Part shown: piece by piece, positions 1-9,015 of the stretch | Layout of the letters: each line of letters begins with the position of its first letter | Position numbering within the stretch: the first letter of the stretch is position 1 | Assembly (NCBI GenBank): GCA_003229305.1 | Contig: QIDH01000017.1 | Location: 1 to 52,887, forward strand | Direction of reading: 5' to 3' | DNA length: 52,887 bases | From: Acidimicrobiia bacterium | GTDB lineage: Bacteria; Actinomycetota; Acidimicrobiia; Spongiisociales; Spongiisociaceae | Notes under the pieces: generated by a model | The model's input: only the letters and a program-made list of their open reading frames with translations | Told to the model about the DNA's origin: nothing | Database searches by the model: none | Made by a program: the position numbers and the translations under genes

Positions 1-128
1 GTGTGCCTGCGACCGTCGGAGTCCACCACCACCGCTCCCACCCTGTAGTGCGAGTACGGAGAGTACGAGCCAAGCGCCGCCCTTCTGGCCTCCTCAACGA
101 GCCCCCTCACATCGATGGGCTCGCTCAT
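1..128 (-). CDS. cdd: Cytidine deaminase, N-terminal part (cut by the window edge)
   Basis: About 42 residues are visible. The reading runs leftward from an ATG at 128 and leaves the window still open. It contains the N-terminal cytidine deaminase signature: an Ala-rich helix, then SYSPYSHYRVGA and a DG turn. The enzyme hydrolyses cytidine or deoxycytidine to (deoxy)uridine in pyrimidine salvage. The zinc-binding HAE and PCxxC motifs would lie beyond the edge and cannot be checked. The ATG overlaps the ftsY stop codon as ATGA, so translation is probably coupled to ftsY. Identity is likely from the N-terminus alone. Confidence 0.75.
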   Translation of the reverse strand, partial: MSEPIDVRGLVEEARRAALGSYSPYSHYRVGAVVVDSDGRRH

Positions 129-1150
129 GACGCAGCCAACAACGCGTCGACGAATTCTTGCGGATCGAAGCGGACGAGGTCATCCACTCCTTCACCGACT
201 CCAATGTATTTGATCGGGATCCCTAGTTCTCGCTCGATCGCTATCACGACACCTCCTTTGGCGGTTCCGTCGAGTTTGGTGAGCACCACCCCGGTGAGAC
301 CGACCACTTCGGAAAAGACTTTGGCCTGGCTCAGACCGTTCTGGCCAGTCGTCGCATCGATGACAAGCAAGGCCTCGTCGATGTGGCCGTCACGACCGAG
401 CACCCGTACGATCTTGCCAAGCTCGTCCATCAGATTGGACTTGTTCTGGAGTCGGCCTGCGGTGTCGACGATCACAACATCCTTGCCTCTGGCCTTGCCT
501 GCCTGGAGGGCGTCGAACGCGACCGAGGCCGGATCGGCGCCGGGTTGACCGCTCACGACATCGACCCCCACCCTCTCGGCCCAAAGCTGCAACTGGGTGT
601 CCGCTGCGGCCCTGAACGTGTCAGCAGCGCCTAGCAGCGGTCTGTGGCCCGCCTCGATGAGGCGGGCGGCCAGTTTGGCGATCGTGGTTGTCTTACCCAC
701 CCCGTTCACCCCGACGACTACGACCGTGGCGGGATCGCCTTGCAAACTCAGGAGACGGGATTCGGAATCGAAAGCCTTCAACAATTCGAGCCGCAGACCC
801 GTTCTGGCTTCTTCCACACTGCCTGGCTCCGAGGCGCGGACCGCTCCCACAATCTCGGCGGCGCCAGTTACGCCGACATCAGCTGATACCAGTGCGTCCT
901 CGAGATCGGACCAGAACGTTCCGCCCATGGCCCCTTGCCCGAAGACCGATCGCAGCGCCCTGCCAAAAGAGTCCCGGCTCTTGGCCAGACGATCTCCGAG
1001 CGCCCAGCCAACCGTCGGAGTCGTTGGAACCGCGCTCACGTCCAAACTGCCACTCGCAGCCCTGTCCTTGCTGCGTCGAATAGTGAAGAGAACGAAGCCA
1101 AGGACGACGAGCACCCCCACGGCTACCGACAGGGCTATCCAAGGATTCAT
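125..1150 (-). CDS. ftsY: Signal recognition particle receptor FtsY
   Basis: SRP receptor GTPase that docks ribosome-nascent-chain complexes at the membrane for co-translational insertion. The 341-aa product starts with a single hydrophobic segment (about residues 4-24) followed by a basic stretch, so it is membrane-anchored; many actinobacterial FtsY proteins share this in place of the long acidic A domain of E. coli. The NG domain follows: G1 GVNGVGKTT at 147-155, DTAGR at 229-233 and TKLDGTAKGG at 291-300. It lies downstream of smc with a 128-bp gap and overlaps the cytidine deaminase start by 4 bases. smc-ftsY adjacency is common in bacteria. Confidence 0.95.
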   Translation of the reverse strand: MNPWIALSVAVGVLVVLGFVLFTIRRSKDRAASGSLDVSAVPTTPTVGWALGDRLAKSRDSFGRALRSVFGQGAMGGTFWSDLEDALVSADVGVTGAAEIVGAVRASEPGSVEEARTGLRLELLKAFDSESRLLSLQGDPATVVVVGVNGVGKTTTIAKLAARLIEAGHRPLLGAADTFRAAADTQLQLWAERVGVDVVSGQPGADPASVAFDALQAGKARGKDVVIVDTAGRLQNKSNLMDELGKIVRVLGRDGHIDEALLVIDATTGQNGLSQAKVFSEVVGLTGVVLTKLDGTAKGGVVIAIERELGIPIKYIGVGEGVDDLVRFDPQEFVDALLAAS

Positions 1151-1278
1151 CGCATCGGCTCCAACGTTCGAGGGCCAGGAATCATACGGCTGGAGGATGG
1201 CAGGGTCTAGAAACGCGGCGGGTAGTCACCGCTAACCGAGCATCCGAGACGTGCCGCACGGTCGGCGAGCCGTGCCGA

Positions 1279-4200
1279 TCAAACCTCCAGCGCGACCTCA
1301 TCCATCCTCTTCGTCAATGCCTGAGACGATCCACCCGGTTCCATCGTCACCCCATACAGAACATCTGCGCTCTCCATGGTCTGCTGCTGGTGAGTGACGA
1401 TCATGAGCTGGGCACTGCCTCTGAACTCATCAACGAGGCGGAGGAATCGCCTGAGGTTCGCATCGTCAAGCGCTGCTTCAACCTCGTCCAAGATGTAGAA
1501 CGGTGATGGTCGTGCCTTGAAGACGGCAAACAAGAAGGCGAGAGCAGCAAGCGACCTCTCGCCGCCGGACAGAAGCGAAAGCCTGCTGACCTTCTTGCCC
1601 ATCGGCTGAGCTTTGATTTCGAGGCCGGTCTCGAGGGGCTTGGAGGGGTCGGTGAGCTCCAGCGCCCCCTTGCCACCAGGGAACAGGATGGAAAAGAACT
1701 CCTGATAGTTCTTGCCAACTTCAACGAAGGCCGCCATAAACAGGCCTTCGATCTCCTGATCGAGGGCCGTCACAACCTTGCGAACCTCGTCACGCGACGC
1801 TTCCAGATCGCCAAGCTGATCCGAAATGTGAGTGTGGCGTTCGTCGAGGTCTGCGTACTCCTCGGCGGCGAGCGGGTTGATCGGACCCATTTTCCGTAGT
1901 TCGAGCGCCAACTCATCTGCACGCCCGGTCGGGTCGGCCCCTTCCAGGAGTTCAGGCCGCTGTGCCGCCAATGCCTCTTGTTCGGTGGCATCCGCAAAAC
2001 GGGCAAGGTCTTCGGAAACCCTTTCCAGACGCAGTCGAATCTCGGTTTCTTCGACAGCCACGTTCGCCAGGGTTTCCTTTGCCTGCTCCAGAGTCGTACG
2101 AAGGTCGGCCTCTCCTTGCCTGGCGGCCGCGAGCTGTCTGCCCGCCTCACCGGAAATCTGCCTCAACGTGACCTGACGTTGCCTCAAGGCCTCGATGTGA
2201 ATTCGCACAGCGCCGAGAATGGCCAGAGACCGTGCTTCGATGTCCCGAAGCTCCACCAACTCCGCTGGGTCCGCCGGTCGCTCTTCGAGGTCTTCGAGCT
2301 CCGCACGGATCGTTGTGAGCCGCTGCTCGATCATGCGACGGCGTTCGACTATGCCGCCGAGCACCTCAGCAGCTTCTTCCCTGGCCCTGCGAGCCTCTCC
2401 TCTCCTCTCCTGCACCTCTTCACGCTCTTTCGCGAGCCTCTCCCACAAGGCCTGACGCTCGGCTTCCTCGCCTTCAAGAGCCGCCAGACGCTGCCTCAAC
2501 TGACCGAGCTGACGTTCACGGTGCTCTCCCCCGTGCAGCAGCACTGCCCTGCGATCGACCAGTCTGGCCTGCTCGTCCTTGGATGCGCCCTGGCTGCGCT
2601 GGATTCGGTCAAGGGCATCCGCTACCCCTGCCAAACGCGCCTCCAAAGCCTCGAGGTCTTCCAGCGCCACCCTTTCGGCCTCCCTGGCTTCGCCAAAGGC
2701 AGCTCTGTTGGTTCGTTGGACGGTTTTGGCCCTCGCCTCATCGATCTCCGCAACTTCTGCGGCCATGCGGGAAGACTCCAACACCGCCGGAGTGGCGCCA
2801 TCCGGATCCACCAGGCGGATTCCGGTCGGGGTGATCAGATCTCCTTCCGGAGTCACGGCCTTGATGCCGGACCCGCGTCGAATGACCTCCCACCCGGTCG
2901 CCCATCCCTCTACAACCAGGACATCGGCGAACAGTGCAAGGGCCAAATCCCGATCGGCCTTTGGCCCCAGTCGGTCGACTAGCAACTCGAGGCCTAGCTC
3001 CTCGGCAATCGCGGCGGCCGCATTAGGCCCGGCGGTCGAGCCAGAGGCAACCAATCCAAGGCCACCGAGGCCTTCCCGTTTTAGCTGTCGGACAAGATCA
3101 CCGAGGCTGTCGACCGAACCGACGACCAACGCATCGCCCCAGCCAGAAACTGCGGCGTCGAAAGCGGCGGCGATGTCATCGCCGACATCGAGCACCTTGG
3201 CCAGCGGACCAAGAACCGTGTCTGTCGCCTCGGCGTGTAAACGGGCTTCACGGTTCGCAACGCCGGCGGCCGCGGCTTCAAGCGCGTCGGCTTTCGCCAT
3301 CGCTCCTGCCCGGTGCAACTCGCACGACCTCACCAACCGCTCTGTCTTTTCCCAATCCACCTGGACGGTTGACCGTACGGTCTTGCGATCTTCATAGACC
3401 TGTTGGGCGACCGAGATCAATTCGTCCGTACTCTTGATTTCGTCCTTGAGCCGCTCAATACCCTGGTCGTCGTTCGCCTTGGCAGCGGCGATGGCTTCGA
3501 GGCGCCGATCGATGTCCTCCATCTCCCGACTGTCACGCGACGTCGCGCCCTCCAGGGACCTCAGGTCCCCTCTGGCCATGGCGGACGCGCCTTCGACCGG
3601 CATCGATTCCTGCTCGGCCAGTGAACGCTCTTCATCTTCCACAGCTCGCAGGTGGGTCTCACGCAAGGCCGCGTCCTGCTGGGCTCGGCGTTCGCTGTCA
3701 CCAGATTCGGCCATGTCGGCATCCAGCCGCTCGAGCTCTTCGTCCAAATCACGGCGCCTCGCCCCGGCGCCCTCAATCCTGGAGCCAACCGCTCTGGCTC
3801 GCTCGTGGGCCACTTGAGCTATGCGCTTGAGTCTCTCCGCCGTAGTCTCGAGCCTGGCAGCGGCCGCCGTGTCGGCATCCAGATCGCGTCCCGTCTGGCC
3901 GGCCGATTCGGCCAGTTCGATCAGCCTGGTCTCGAGTGCCAAAAGTTCCTGTTGTGACGCTTCAGCTCTATCGGTCGCTCGCTCTCCCAGACCCTTGGCG
4001 TCTCCTGCCCGCCGCTTCAGGTCGCGCAATTCCTCTCCGCCGATCCACAATCTGAGTGCCGCCAACTCGTCGCGGACCGAACCGTGCCGCATCGCTGCGT
4101 CTGCCTGCCTCTTGAGAGGCCGCATCTGGCGCTTCAGTTCTCGAAGGATGTCATGGAGACGGAGCACGTCTTGGTCGGTGCGATCGAGCCTTCGTATGGC

Positions 4201-4728
4201 CCGTTCCTTGCGCAGGCGATGTTTGAGAATCCCGGCGGCTTCCTCGATGACCTGGCGGTGTTGATCGGCCTTGGCGTTGAGGATCTCGTCGAGCTGGCCC
4301 TGACCAACGATCACATGTTGCTGGCGCCCGACACCGCTGTCGTAAAGCAGCTCCTGGATATCGAGCAGACGACATTCGACGCCGTTGATTTCGTATTCAG
4401 AATTGCCGTCTCTGAACAGCCGTCGACACACCGAAACTTCATCGAGATCGAGCGGGAGCAGACGATCCTCGTTGTCGAAGACCAGGGTCACCTCGGCTCT
4501 GCCGAGCGCGGGGCGAGAAGCGGTTCCCGCAAAGATGACGTCTTGCATCCGTTCGGTGCGCATAGTCCTCGTGGATTGGCTCCCCATCACCCATGCGACG
4601 GCATCCACGATGTTGGACTTCCCTGACCCATTCGGACCCACAACCACGCTGACGCCCGGCTCGAACTCGAGCCTGGTGCGGTCGGCAAAGGATTTGAAGC
4701 CGGCGAGCTTGAGAGATCTCAGATACAA
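1279..4728 (-). CDS. smc: Chromosome segregation ATPase SMC
   Basis: Condensin core subunit of 1149 aa, typical bacterial length. The Walker A motif GPNGSGKSN lies at residues 31-39. Long coiled-coil arms rich in Glu, Arg, Ala and Leu flank a hinge domain at roughly residues 500-640. Near residue 1053 comes the ABC signature LSGGERSLAAL, followed by the Walker B/D-loop DEVEAALD. SMC dimerises through the hinge and works with ScpA and ScpB (not in this window) to compact and segregate sister chromosomes. The start is the ATG giving MYLRSLKLAGFKSF, the canonical SMC N-terminus. The antisense strand carries long open frames, which are codon-bias shadows. Confidence 0.97.
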   Translation of the reverse strand: MYLRSLKLAGFKSFADRTRLEFEPGVSVVVGPNGSGKSNIVDAVAWVMGSQSTRTMRTERMQDVIFAGTASRPALGRAEVTLVFDNEDRLLPLDLDEVSVCRRLFRDGNSEYEINGVECRLLDIQELLYDSGVGRQQHVIVGQGQLDEILNAKADQHRQVIEEAAGILKHRLRKERAIRRLDRTDQDVLRLHDILRELKRQMRPLKRQADAAMRHGSVRDELAALRLWIGGEELRDLKRRAGDAKGLGERATDRAEASQQELLALETRLIELAESAGQTGRDLDADTAAAARLETTAERLKRIAQVAHERARAVGSRIEGAGARRRDLDEELERLDADMAESGDSERRAQQDAALRETHLRAVEDEERSLAEQESMPVEGASAMARGDLRSLEGATSRDSREMEDIDRRLEAIAAAKANDDQGIERLKDEIKSTDELISVAQQVYEDRKTVRSTVQVDWEKTERLVRSCELHRAGAMAKADALEAAAAGVANREARLHAEATDTVLGPLAKVLDVGDDIAAAFDAAVSGWGDALVVGSVDSLGDLVRQLKREGLGGLGLVASGSTAGPNAAAAIAEELGLELLVDRLGPKADRDLALALFADVLVVEGWATGWEVIRRGSGIKAVTPEGDLITPTGIRLVDPDGATPAVLESSRMAAEVAEIDEARAKTVQRTNRAAFGEAREAERVALEDLEALEARLAGVADALDRIQRSQGASKDEQARLVDRRAVLLHGGEHRERQLGQLRQRLAALEGEEAERQALWERLAKEREEVQERRGEARRAREEAAEVLGGIVERRRMIEQRLTTIRAELEDLEERPADPAELVELRDIEARSLAILGAVRIHIEALRQRQVTLRQISGEAGRQLAAARQGEADLRTTLEQAKETLANVAVEETEIRLRLERVSEDLARFADATEQEALAAQRPELLEGADPTGRADELALELRKMGPINPLAAEEYADLDERHTHISDQLGDLEASRDEVRKVVTALDQEIEGLFMAAFVEVGKNYQEFFSILFPGGKGALELTDPSKPLETGLEIKAQPMGKKVSRLSLLSGGERSLAALAFLFAVFKARPSPFYILDEVEAALDDANLRRFLRLVDEFRGSAQLMIVTHQQQTMESADVLYGVTMEPGGSSQALTKRMDEVALEV

Positions 4729-4821
4729 GAGTTACACCGATGTGATTCGATCGACAACACGATAGTCGCCCAAATGCAGTGGGATCGGCCATGGCGCCCA
4801 ACGATTGCCCAGAACGGTCCC

Positions 4822-6033
4822 CTAAGCCAGAGCCGATGCGAGGGTGTCGATGATGCGATCGATCTCGTCATCCTTGATCACCAGCGGCGGACAGATCGCC
4901 AGCGAACTGCCCATAGGGCGGATGATCACGCCGGCGTCGAGCATTTTGGCACGAACCGTCAGAACAGCCTCAGCCGACTCGAGCTCTATCCCCCAAACGC
5001 CTACCGCCCCCCTCACGTCCACCACGAGACCATCCGACGCCAGGCTGGACAGCGCGGGAGCGAACCGCTTACCGATTTGCACGGCGCGGGCCAGTAAACC
5101 TTCCCTTTCCTGGATGGCGATCGCCTCGAGACCGGCGGCCGTCGCCAGAGGATGACCGGAGTAGGTGTACCCGTGTTTGAAGATGAAGCCGTCGTTGGTC
5201 TCCAGAGCCTCACGGGGGCCGTCGCCAACGATGACGCCTCCGAGCGGCATGTACCCCGATGTGACGGCCTTGGCGAAGGTGATCAGGTCGGGAGTCACTC
5301 CGTAATACTGAGCGCTGAACCATTCGCCCATCCGACCAAACCCGCAGATCACCTCGTCGAAGATCAGATAGGCGCCGTTCGCGTCGCAAAGCTGACGGAG
5401 CGCTTCGAGATAGCCTTCAGGCGGGGGAAAGACGCCACCCGCTCCTTGCAACGGCTCGGTGAGCACCGCCGCGACCCGACCAGGGTTCTTTTCGAAGATC
5501 TGTGCGATGGATTCCACGTTCGAGGCAGGAGCCTGGACGACGTCGCCTACCAGCGGGCCGAAACCCTCCTGGTTGATCGGTATTCCTTGGGCGCTGGTCC
5601 CTCCGAAGTTTGTGCCGTGGTATCCATGCTCACGACTGATGATGAGTTGGCGCTCAGGATGGCCGGCCTCCCGCTGCGCGATCCTGGCAATTTTCATCAC
5701 CGAGTCGATGGCCTCAGATCCAGAACTGCCAAAAAACACTCTGGGTCTCTTGAACGGCGACAACTCCGCGATCTTGTCGGCCAGTCGCTCTGCCGGCTCA
5801 TTCGAAAAAGGAGCGAAGGTGTGATAGCTGGCGATCTTGGCAGCCTGCGTGACGATCGCATCGACCATCTCCTGGCGCCCGTGACCAATGTTCATATACC
5901 AAAGGCTCGCCATGCCGTCGATGTACTCATTGCCCTTGTCGTCGACGATTGTGGAACCTTGCCCGCCGACAACCTTGATGAACTCGGTCTCAGTGGGACC
6001 GGTAAACGGATGCAGCAACGCCGAACGAACCAT
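4822..6033 (-). CDS. Class III PLP-dependent aminotransferase (omega-amino acid:pyruvate type)
   Basis: Fold-type I, class III transaminase of 403 aa. Visible are the GSSGSEA phosphate-binding turn near residue 103, the HGYHGTNF motif, DEVICGFGR near 226 and the PLP lysine in TFAKAVTSGY near 254. This subgroup transfers amino groups from omega-amino acids or amines (beta-alanine, putrescine, taurine and similar) to pyruvate or 2-oxoglutarate; the substrate cannot be read from sequence. An in-frame ATG lies 21 bases upstream at 6054, but the ATG at 6033 has a GGGAGG ribosome site about 9 bases ahead and gives MVRSALLHPFT, so it is preferred. It lies between smc and a repeat cluster and is probably not functionally linked to its neighbours. 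Confidence 0.88.
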   Translation of the reverse strand: MVRSALLHPFTGPTETEFIKVVGGQGSTIVDDKGNEYIDGMASLWYMNIGHGRQEMVDAIVTQAAKIASYHTFAPFSNEPAERLADKIAELSPFKRPRVFFGSSGSEAIDSVMKIARIAQREAGHPERQLIISREHGYHGTNFGGTSAQGIPINQEGFGPLVGDVVQAPASNVESIAQIFEKNPGRVAAVLTEPLQGAGGVFPPPEGYLEALRQLCDANGAYLIFDEVICGFGRMGEWFSAQYYGVTPDLITFAKAVTSGYMPLGGVIVGDGPREALETNDGFIFKHGYTYSGHPLATAAGLEAIAIQEREGLLARAVQIGKRFAPALSSLASDGLVVDVRGAVGVWGIELESAEAVLTVRAKMLDAGVIIRPMGSSLAICPPLVIKDDEIDRIIDTLASALA

Positions 6034-6099
6034 GAGCAACCACCTCCCGAGCAAAATGGCATGCTAGATCCCCCGATTCAGCCAGCAAGCACAATCGGC

Positions 6100-6318
6100 T
6101 GTAGCTGCCGGTTTCGGCCTGGCGGCCGTAAGCCCGCCGGTTTCGGCCTGGCGGCCGAAGCCCTAACAGAGTTTGCTTCGCAAACTCCCGCCTGTAGCTG
6201 CCGGTTTCGGCCTGGCGGCCGAAGCCCTAACAGAGTTTGCTTCGCAAACTCCCGCCTGTAGCTGCCGGTTTCGCCCTAACAGAGTTTGCTTCGCAATCTC
6301 CCGCTTGTAGCTGTGGCT
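6100..6318 (-). repeat. Tandem hairpin repeat cluster (REP/MITE-like), copy 1
   Basis: About 3.5 units of a 64-bp repeat; the clearest full unit is 6193-6256. Each unit carries two hairpins: a GC-rich stem built from GGTTTCGGCC and GGCCGAAGCC, and the perfect stem GAGTTTGC-TTC-GCAAACTC. A preceding unit (6136-6192) is nearly complete. The unit at 6257-6305 has lost the first hairpin. The cluster begins at the mutM stop codon and ends in a CCGATTGTG flank (read on the minus strand). A diverged relative lies at 30839-30970, also directly after a stop codon. No T-run follows the hairpins, so it is not a canonical terminator. Confidence 0.85.
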
Positions 6319-6320
6319 TT

Positions 6321-7151
6321 CTAGCGCTGGCAGGTCGGGCATGAAAACGTCGAACGGCCACCTACTACCCGCTTGATGATCTTCGATCGGCACCGGCGGC
6401 ACTCCTCCCCTACTCGACCGTAGACGCGGAGCCGCTGAAGATATTCGCCCGCCCTCCCATCCGGGAGCAGGTAGGTGAGGTCACCAAGGGACGTGCCTCC
6501 GTGGGCGAGGCCAGCGGCCAGCACAGGACGGATCTGTTTTCGGATGGCCGAGATCTCGGATGCAACAAGAGAGCCGGCCTGGCGGAGAGGATCGACTTTG
6601 GCTCGATAGAGGATCTCGTCTGCGTAGATGTTTCCGAGCCCCGCCAGGAACCGTTGATCGAGCAACAACGTCTTGATCGCAACGGATCGTCCCTCCATCC
6701 GCGCCAGGAGCTGTGGAGACCTGGGAAGTGCGTCGAAAGCGTCAGGACCAAGAGCGGCAATTGAAGAGTCAGCGAGTTCGTCAGGCGTATACACGACTAT
6801 GAACCCGAAAGTGCGCGGATCGATCATGCGCACCTCCTCATGGGCTTCCGTCCTGATCACGACGTTCGTATGGGCGTCCTCAGGATCCTCGAGATTGGCC
6901 ACCAAGAGGCGTCCTGACATCCCGAGATGCATGACAAGAGAAAACCCATCCTCGACGTCGACAATCAAGAACTTGCCGATCCTTCCGACGTCCAGCACCT
7001 TCCGCCCGATGAGGCGTCCCGGAATGTCAGCAGGATTCGGTTGACGCCTTGACATCCGAGCCCGGCGAACCGAGACGTCAGCGATGCGATTCCCGGCGAG
7101 AGCCGGCTCGATGCCGCGCCTGGTGGTTTCAACCTCAGGAAGCTCTGGCAC
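6321..7151 (-). CDS. mutM: Formamidopyrimidine-DNA glycosylase (Fpg/MutM)
   Basis: Bifunctional DNA glycosylase and AP lyase that removes 8-oxoguanine and formamidopyrimidines. The 276-aa protein has the catalytic N-terminus MPELPEVETTRRG (Pro and Glu after Met processing), the conserved lysine in GRIGKFLI, the helix-two-turn-helix segment GLGNIYADEILYRAKVDP, and a C-terminal zinc finger CRRC...CPTC ending in CQR. It starts 3 bases after the rnc stop codon, so it is in the same operon. rnc-mutM-smc is a classic actinobacterial order. The stop codon lies at the edge of the tandem repeat cluster. Confidence 0.96.
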   Translation of the reverse strand: MPELPEVETTRRGIEPALAGNRIADVSVRRARMSRRQPNPADIPGRLIGRKVLDVGRIGKFLIVDVEDGFSLVMHLGMSGRLLVANLEDPEDAHTNVVIRTEAHEEVRMIDPRTFGFIVVYTPDELADSSIAALGPDAFDALPRSPQLLARMEGRSVAIKTLLLDQRFLAGLGNIYADEILYRAKVDPLRQAGSLVASEISAIRKQIRPVLAAGLAHGGTSLGDLTYLLPDGRAGEYLQRLRVYGRVGEECRRCRSKIIKRVVGGRSTFSCPTCQR

Positions 7152-7154
7152 TGC

Positions 7155-7844
7155 TCAGGCGACGACTGTCGGATCCATCGCGGACAACGCCTGCTCTGCG
7201 GCCTGCTGCTCGGCTTCCTTCTTGGAATGTCCGATTCCGACACCTACCTGCCGGCCGTCGATCGTGAGAGTGGCGGTGAAGCTCTTCTCGTGGTCAGGAC
7301 CCTCCGCGTCGATCCTGTATTTCGGGCGTAGTCCATCGCCGGCCAACAGTTCTTGGAGTCGGGTCTTGAAGTCGCGCCGCCCAGGCGCCGTCGATCTAGC
7401 CCTGATCCGAACCTCCCAAAGACGCATGATCAACTCTTCACACGCTTCTAGACCGGCGTCCAGGTAGACGGCCGCCAGGATCGCTTCCATGGCGTCTGCC
7501 AGGATTGAGGCCTTCGCCCTTCCGCCGGATGTGACCTCGCCTCGGCCGAGCAGTAGATGTTTTCCAACACCGAGCTCAGTGGCGACCTCGTAGAGCAGGT
7601 CACGGTTTACACACGCAGAACGAATCTTGGCCAACTCTCCCTCTGGAAGATCCGGGTACTCACGGAAGATGAAATCGGTCACGACCAATTGCAACACCGT
7701 GTCTCCCAAGAATTCGTATCTTTCGTTTGAGCGTTCCGAGAGATGTTCGGCCACGTACGACCGATGGACCATCGCAGTCCGCAGGTAAACGATGTCGGCA
7801 AAGTCGTGGCCGAGCGCCTTGGCCAGATCCGACAAACCCTTCAT
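7155..7844 (-). CDS. rnc: Ribonuclease III
   Basis: Double-strand-specific endoribonuclease that processes rRNA precursors and structured mRNAs. Of 229 aa, the N-terminal catalytic domain carries the signature ERYEFLGDTVLQL (about residues 41-53) and the second acidic cluster DAMEAILAAVYLD near 116. A dsRNA-binding domain fills about 150-225 (KTRLQELL ... GIGHSKKEAEQQAAEQAL). The ATG at 7844 overlaps the plsX stop codon as ATGA, indicating translational coupling. Confidence 0.96.
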   Translation of the reverse strand: MKGLSDLAKALGHDFADIVYLRTAMVHRSYVAEHLSERSNERYEFLGDTVLQLVVTDFIFREYPDLPEGELAKIRSACVNRDLLYEVATELGVGKHLLLGRGEVTSGGRAKASILADAMEAILAAVYLDAGLEACEELIMRLWEVRIRARSTAPGRRDFKTRLQELLAGDGLRPKYRIDAEGPDHEKSFTATLTIDGRQVGVGIGHSKKEAEQQAAEQALSAMDPTVVA

Positions 7845-8815
7845 ATCGCGCTCAGTCTCATTTGAAGTTGTTCAACGAAACCGCCCTTGGCGCCCTCTGT
7901 GGCCATCCGAATCGCGTTGTAGATGGCCGTCGCCGAAGACGCTCCGTGGGCGATGATCACGACTCCCTTGGTGCCCACCAGGTGGGCGCCGCCGTATTCA
8001 TCGGGGTTGAGGGTCTCCTGGATGCTCGCCAGGGCTCCCATGACCGCGCCTCGCATGTCATCAGGCAGTTTGGAAAGAGCAGCCAAGGCCAGGCTCAGTG
8101 CGTAGTTGGCGGTTGCCTCTGTTGTCTTGAGAACAACATTTCCGGTGAAGCCGTCCGTCACCCAGACGTCCGCAGAGTCGTTGAGGATGTCCCGACCTTC
8201 GACGTTGCCAACGAAGTTGAGGGGAGCATCCACCAGGCGGGCATATACTTCCCTGTCAAGGTCCCTCCCCTTCGACTTTTCTTGACCGATGTTGAACAGG
8301 GCCACGCGGGGTTCGGATACTCCTAGAACCACTTCGCTCAGCAGCGAACCCATCACGGCGAATTGCACCAAGTACTCGGGACGGCACTCAGGGTTCGCTC
8401 CTGAATCGATCATCACCGTCGGCGCTCCTGCGGTCGGGATCACAGTGGCGATCGCCGGTCGATGGACGCCGGAGAGGCGGCCAATGAGGATGGCAGCCGC
8501 AGCCAGTACTGCTCCAGTCGATCCTGCAGAGACCATTGCCTCGACATCGCCGCTCCTGACCATTCTGGCGGTCTTGACCACCGATGCGTCCGGCTTCTCG
8601 CGGATGGCTTTGGCCGGATCCTCCGCCATCTCGATCACCTCGGAAGCGTGGACGATCGGAAGGTCCACACCGTGGCTCTCCACGAGTGATCGCAGGGTGG
8701 CTTCGTCGCCCACGAGAACGACTTCGTGGCCCTCTTTCGCGGCTCGAGCAGCACCGGCCACCATTTCGGCGGGCCCGTGATCGCTTCCCATGGCGTCGAG
8801 AGCTACCCGCGCCAT
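7841..8815 (-). CDS. plsX: Phosphate acyltransferase PlsX
   Basis: Converts acyl-ACP to acyl-phosphate, the acyl donor for PlsY in phospholipid synthesis. The 324-aa protein begins MARVALDAMGSDHGPAEMV, the standard PlsX N-terminus, and contains VSAGSTGAVLAAA, MIDSGANPECRP, LFNIGQEKSKG and TDGFTGNVVLKT in family order. The neighbours rpmF (upstream) and rnc (downstream, 4-base overlap) form the widespread DUF177-rpmF-plsX cluster that links ribosomal and lipid genes. Confidence 0.96.
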   Translation of the reverse strand: MARVALDAMGSDHGPAEMVAGAARAAKEGHEVVLVGDEATLRSLVESHGVDLPIVHASEVIEMAEDPAKAIREKPDASVVKTARMVRSGDVEAMVSAGSTGAVLAAAAILIGRLSGVHRPAIATVIPTAGAPTVMIDSGANPECRPEYLVQFAVMGSLLSEVVLGVSEPRVALFNIGQEKSKGRDLDREVYARLVDAPLNFVGNVEGRDILNDSADVWVTDGFTGNVVLKTTEATANYALSLALAALSKLPDDMRGAVMGALASIQETLNPDEYGGAHLVGTKGVVIIAHGASSATAIYNAIRMATEGAKGGFVEQLQMRLSAI

Positions 8816-8824
8816 CTCAATCCT

Positions 8825-9004
8825 CTACTCGGAGACGTCGACAACCTGCCGGCCGTTGTATGAGCCACACTTTGGACAGACCCTGTGTGGCCGGGTAGGC
8901 GCATCACAGGCCGGGCATTTGACGATGTCTGGCCGCGACGCTTTCCATGTGGCCTTGCGGCGTCTGGTGCGCGAGCGCGACATTTTCTTCTTTGGCACCG
9001 CCAT
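8825..9004 (-). CDS. rpmF: Ribosomal protein bL32, zinc-ribbon form
   Basis: 59 aa, starting MAVPKKKMSRSRTRRRKATW, the usual L32 N-terminus. It carries two Cys pairs (CPAC and CPKC) forming the zinc ribbon, so this is the zinc-containing form of this 50S subunit protein. The ATG is at 9004, 11 bases after the DUF177 stop codon, and the gene ends 9 bases before plsX. The length and the DUF177-rpmF-plsX order match the conserved cluster. Confidence 0.95.
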   Translation of the reverse strand: MAVPKKKMSRSRTRRRKATWKASRPDIVKCPACDAPTRPHRVCPKCGSYNGRQVVDVSE

Positions 9005-9015
9005 GGGGCGCTCCT

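Noticed and set aside
1978-2982. 334-aa open frame antisense to smc
   Set aside because: It lies wholly inside a certain SMC gene, has shadow-type composition (His/Gln/Pro/Leu-rich) and no family motif.
5152-6261. 369-aa open frame antisense to the aminotransferase
   Set aside because: It overlaps a clear transaminase with its motifs on the other strand and runs through the tandem repeats; no ribosome site.
6100-6320. Repeat cluster as CRISPR or as ordinary rho-independent terminator
   Set aside because: The units are head-to-tail without unique spacers, and the hairpins lack a following T-run on either strand.
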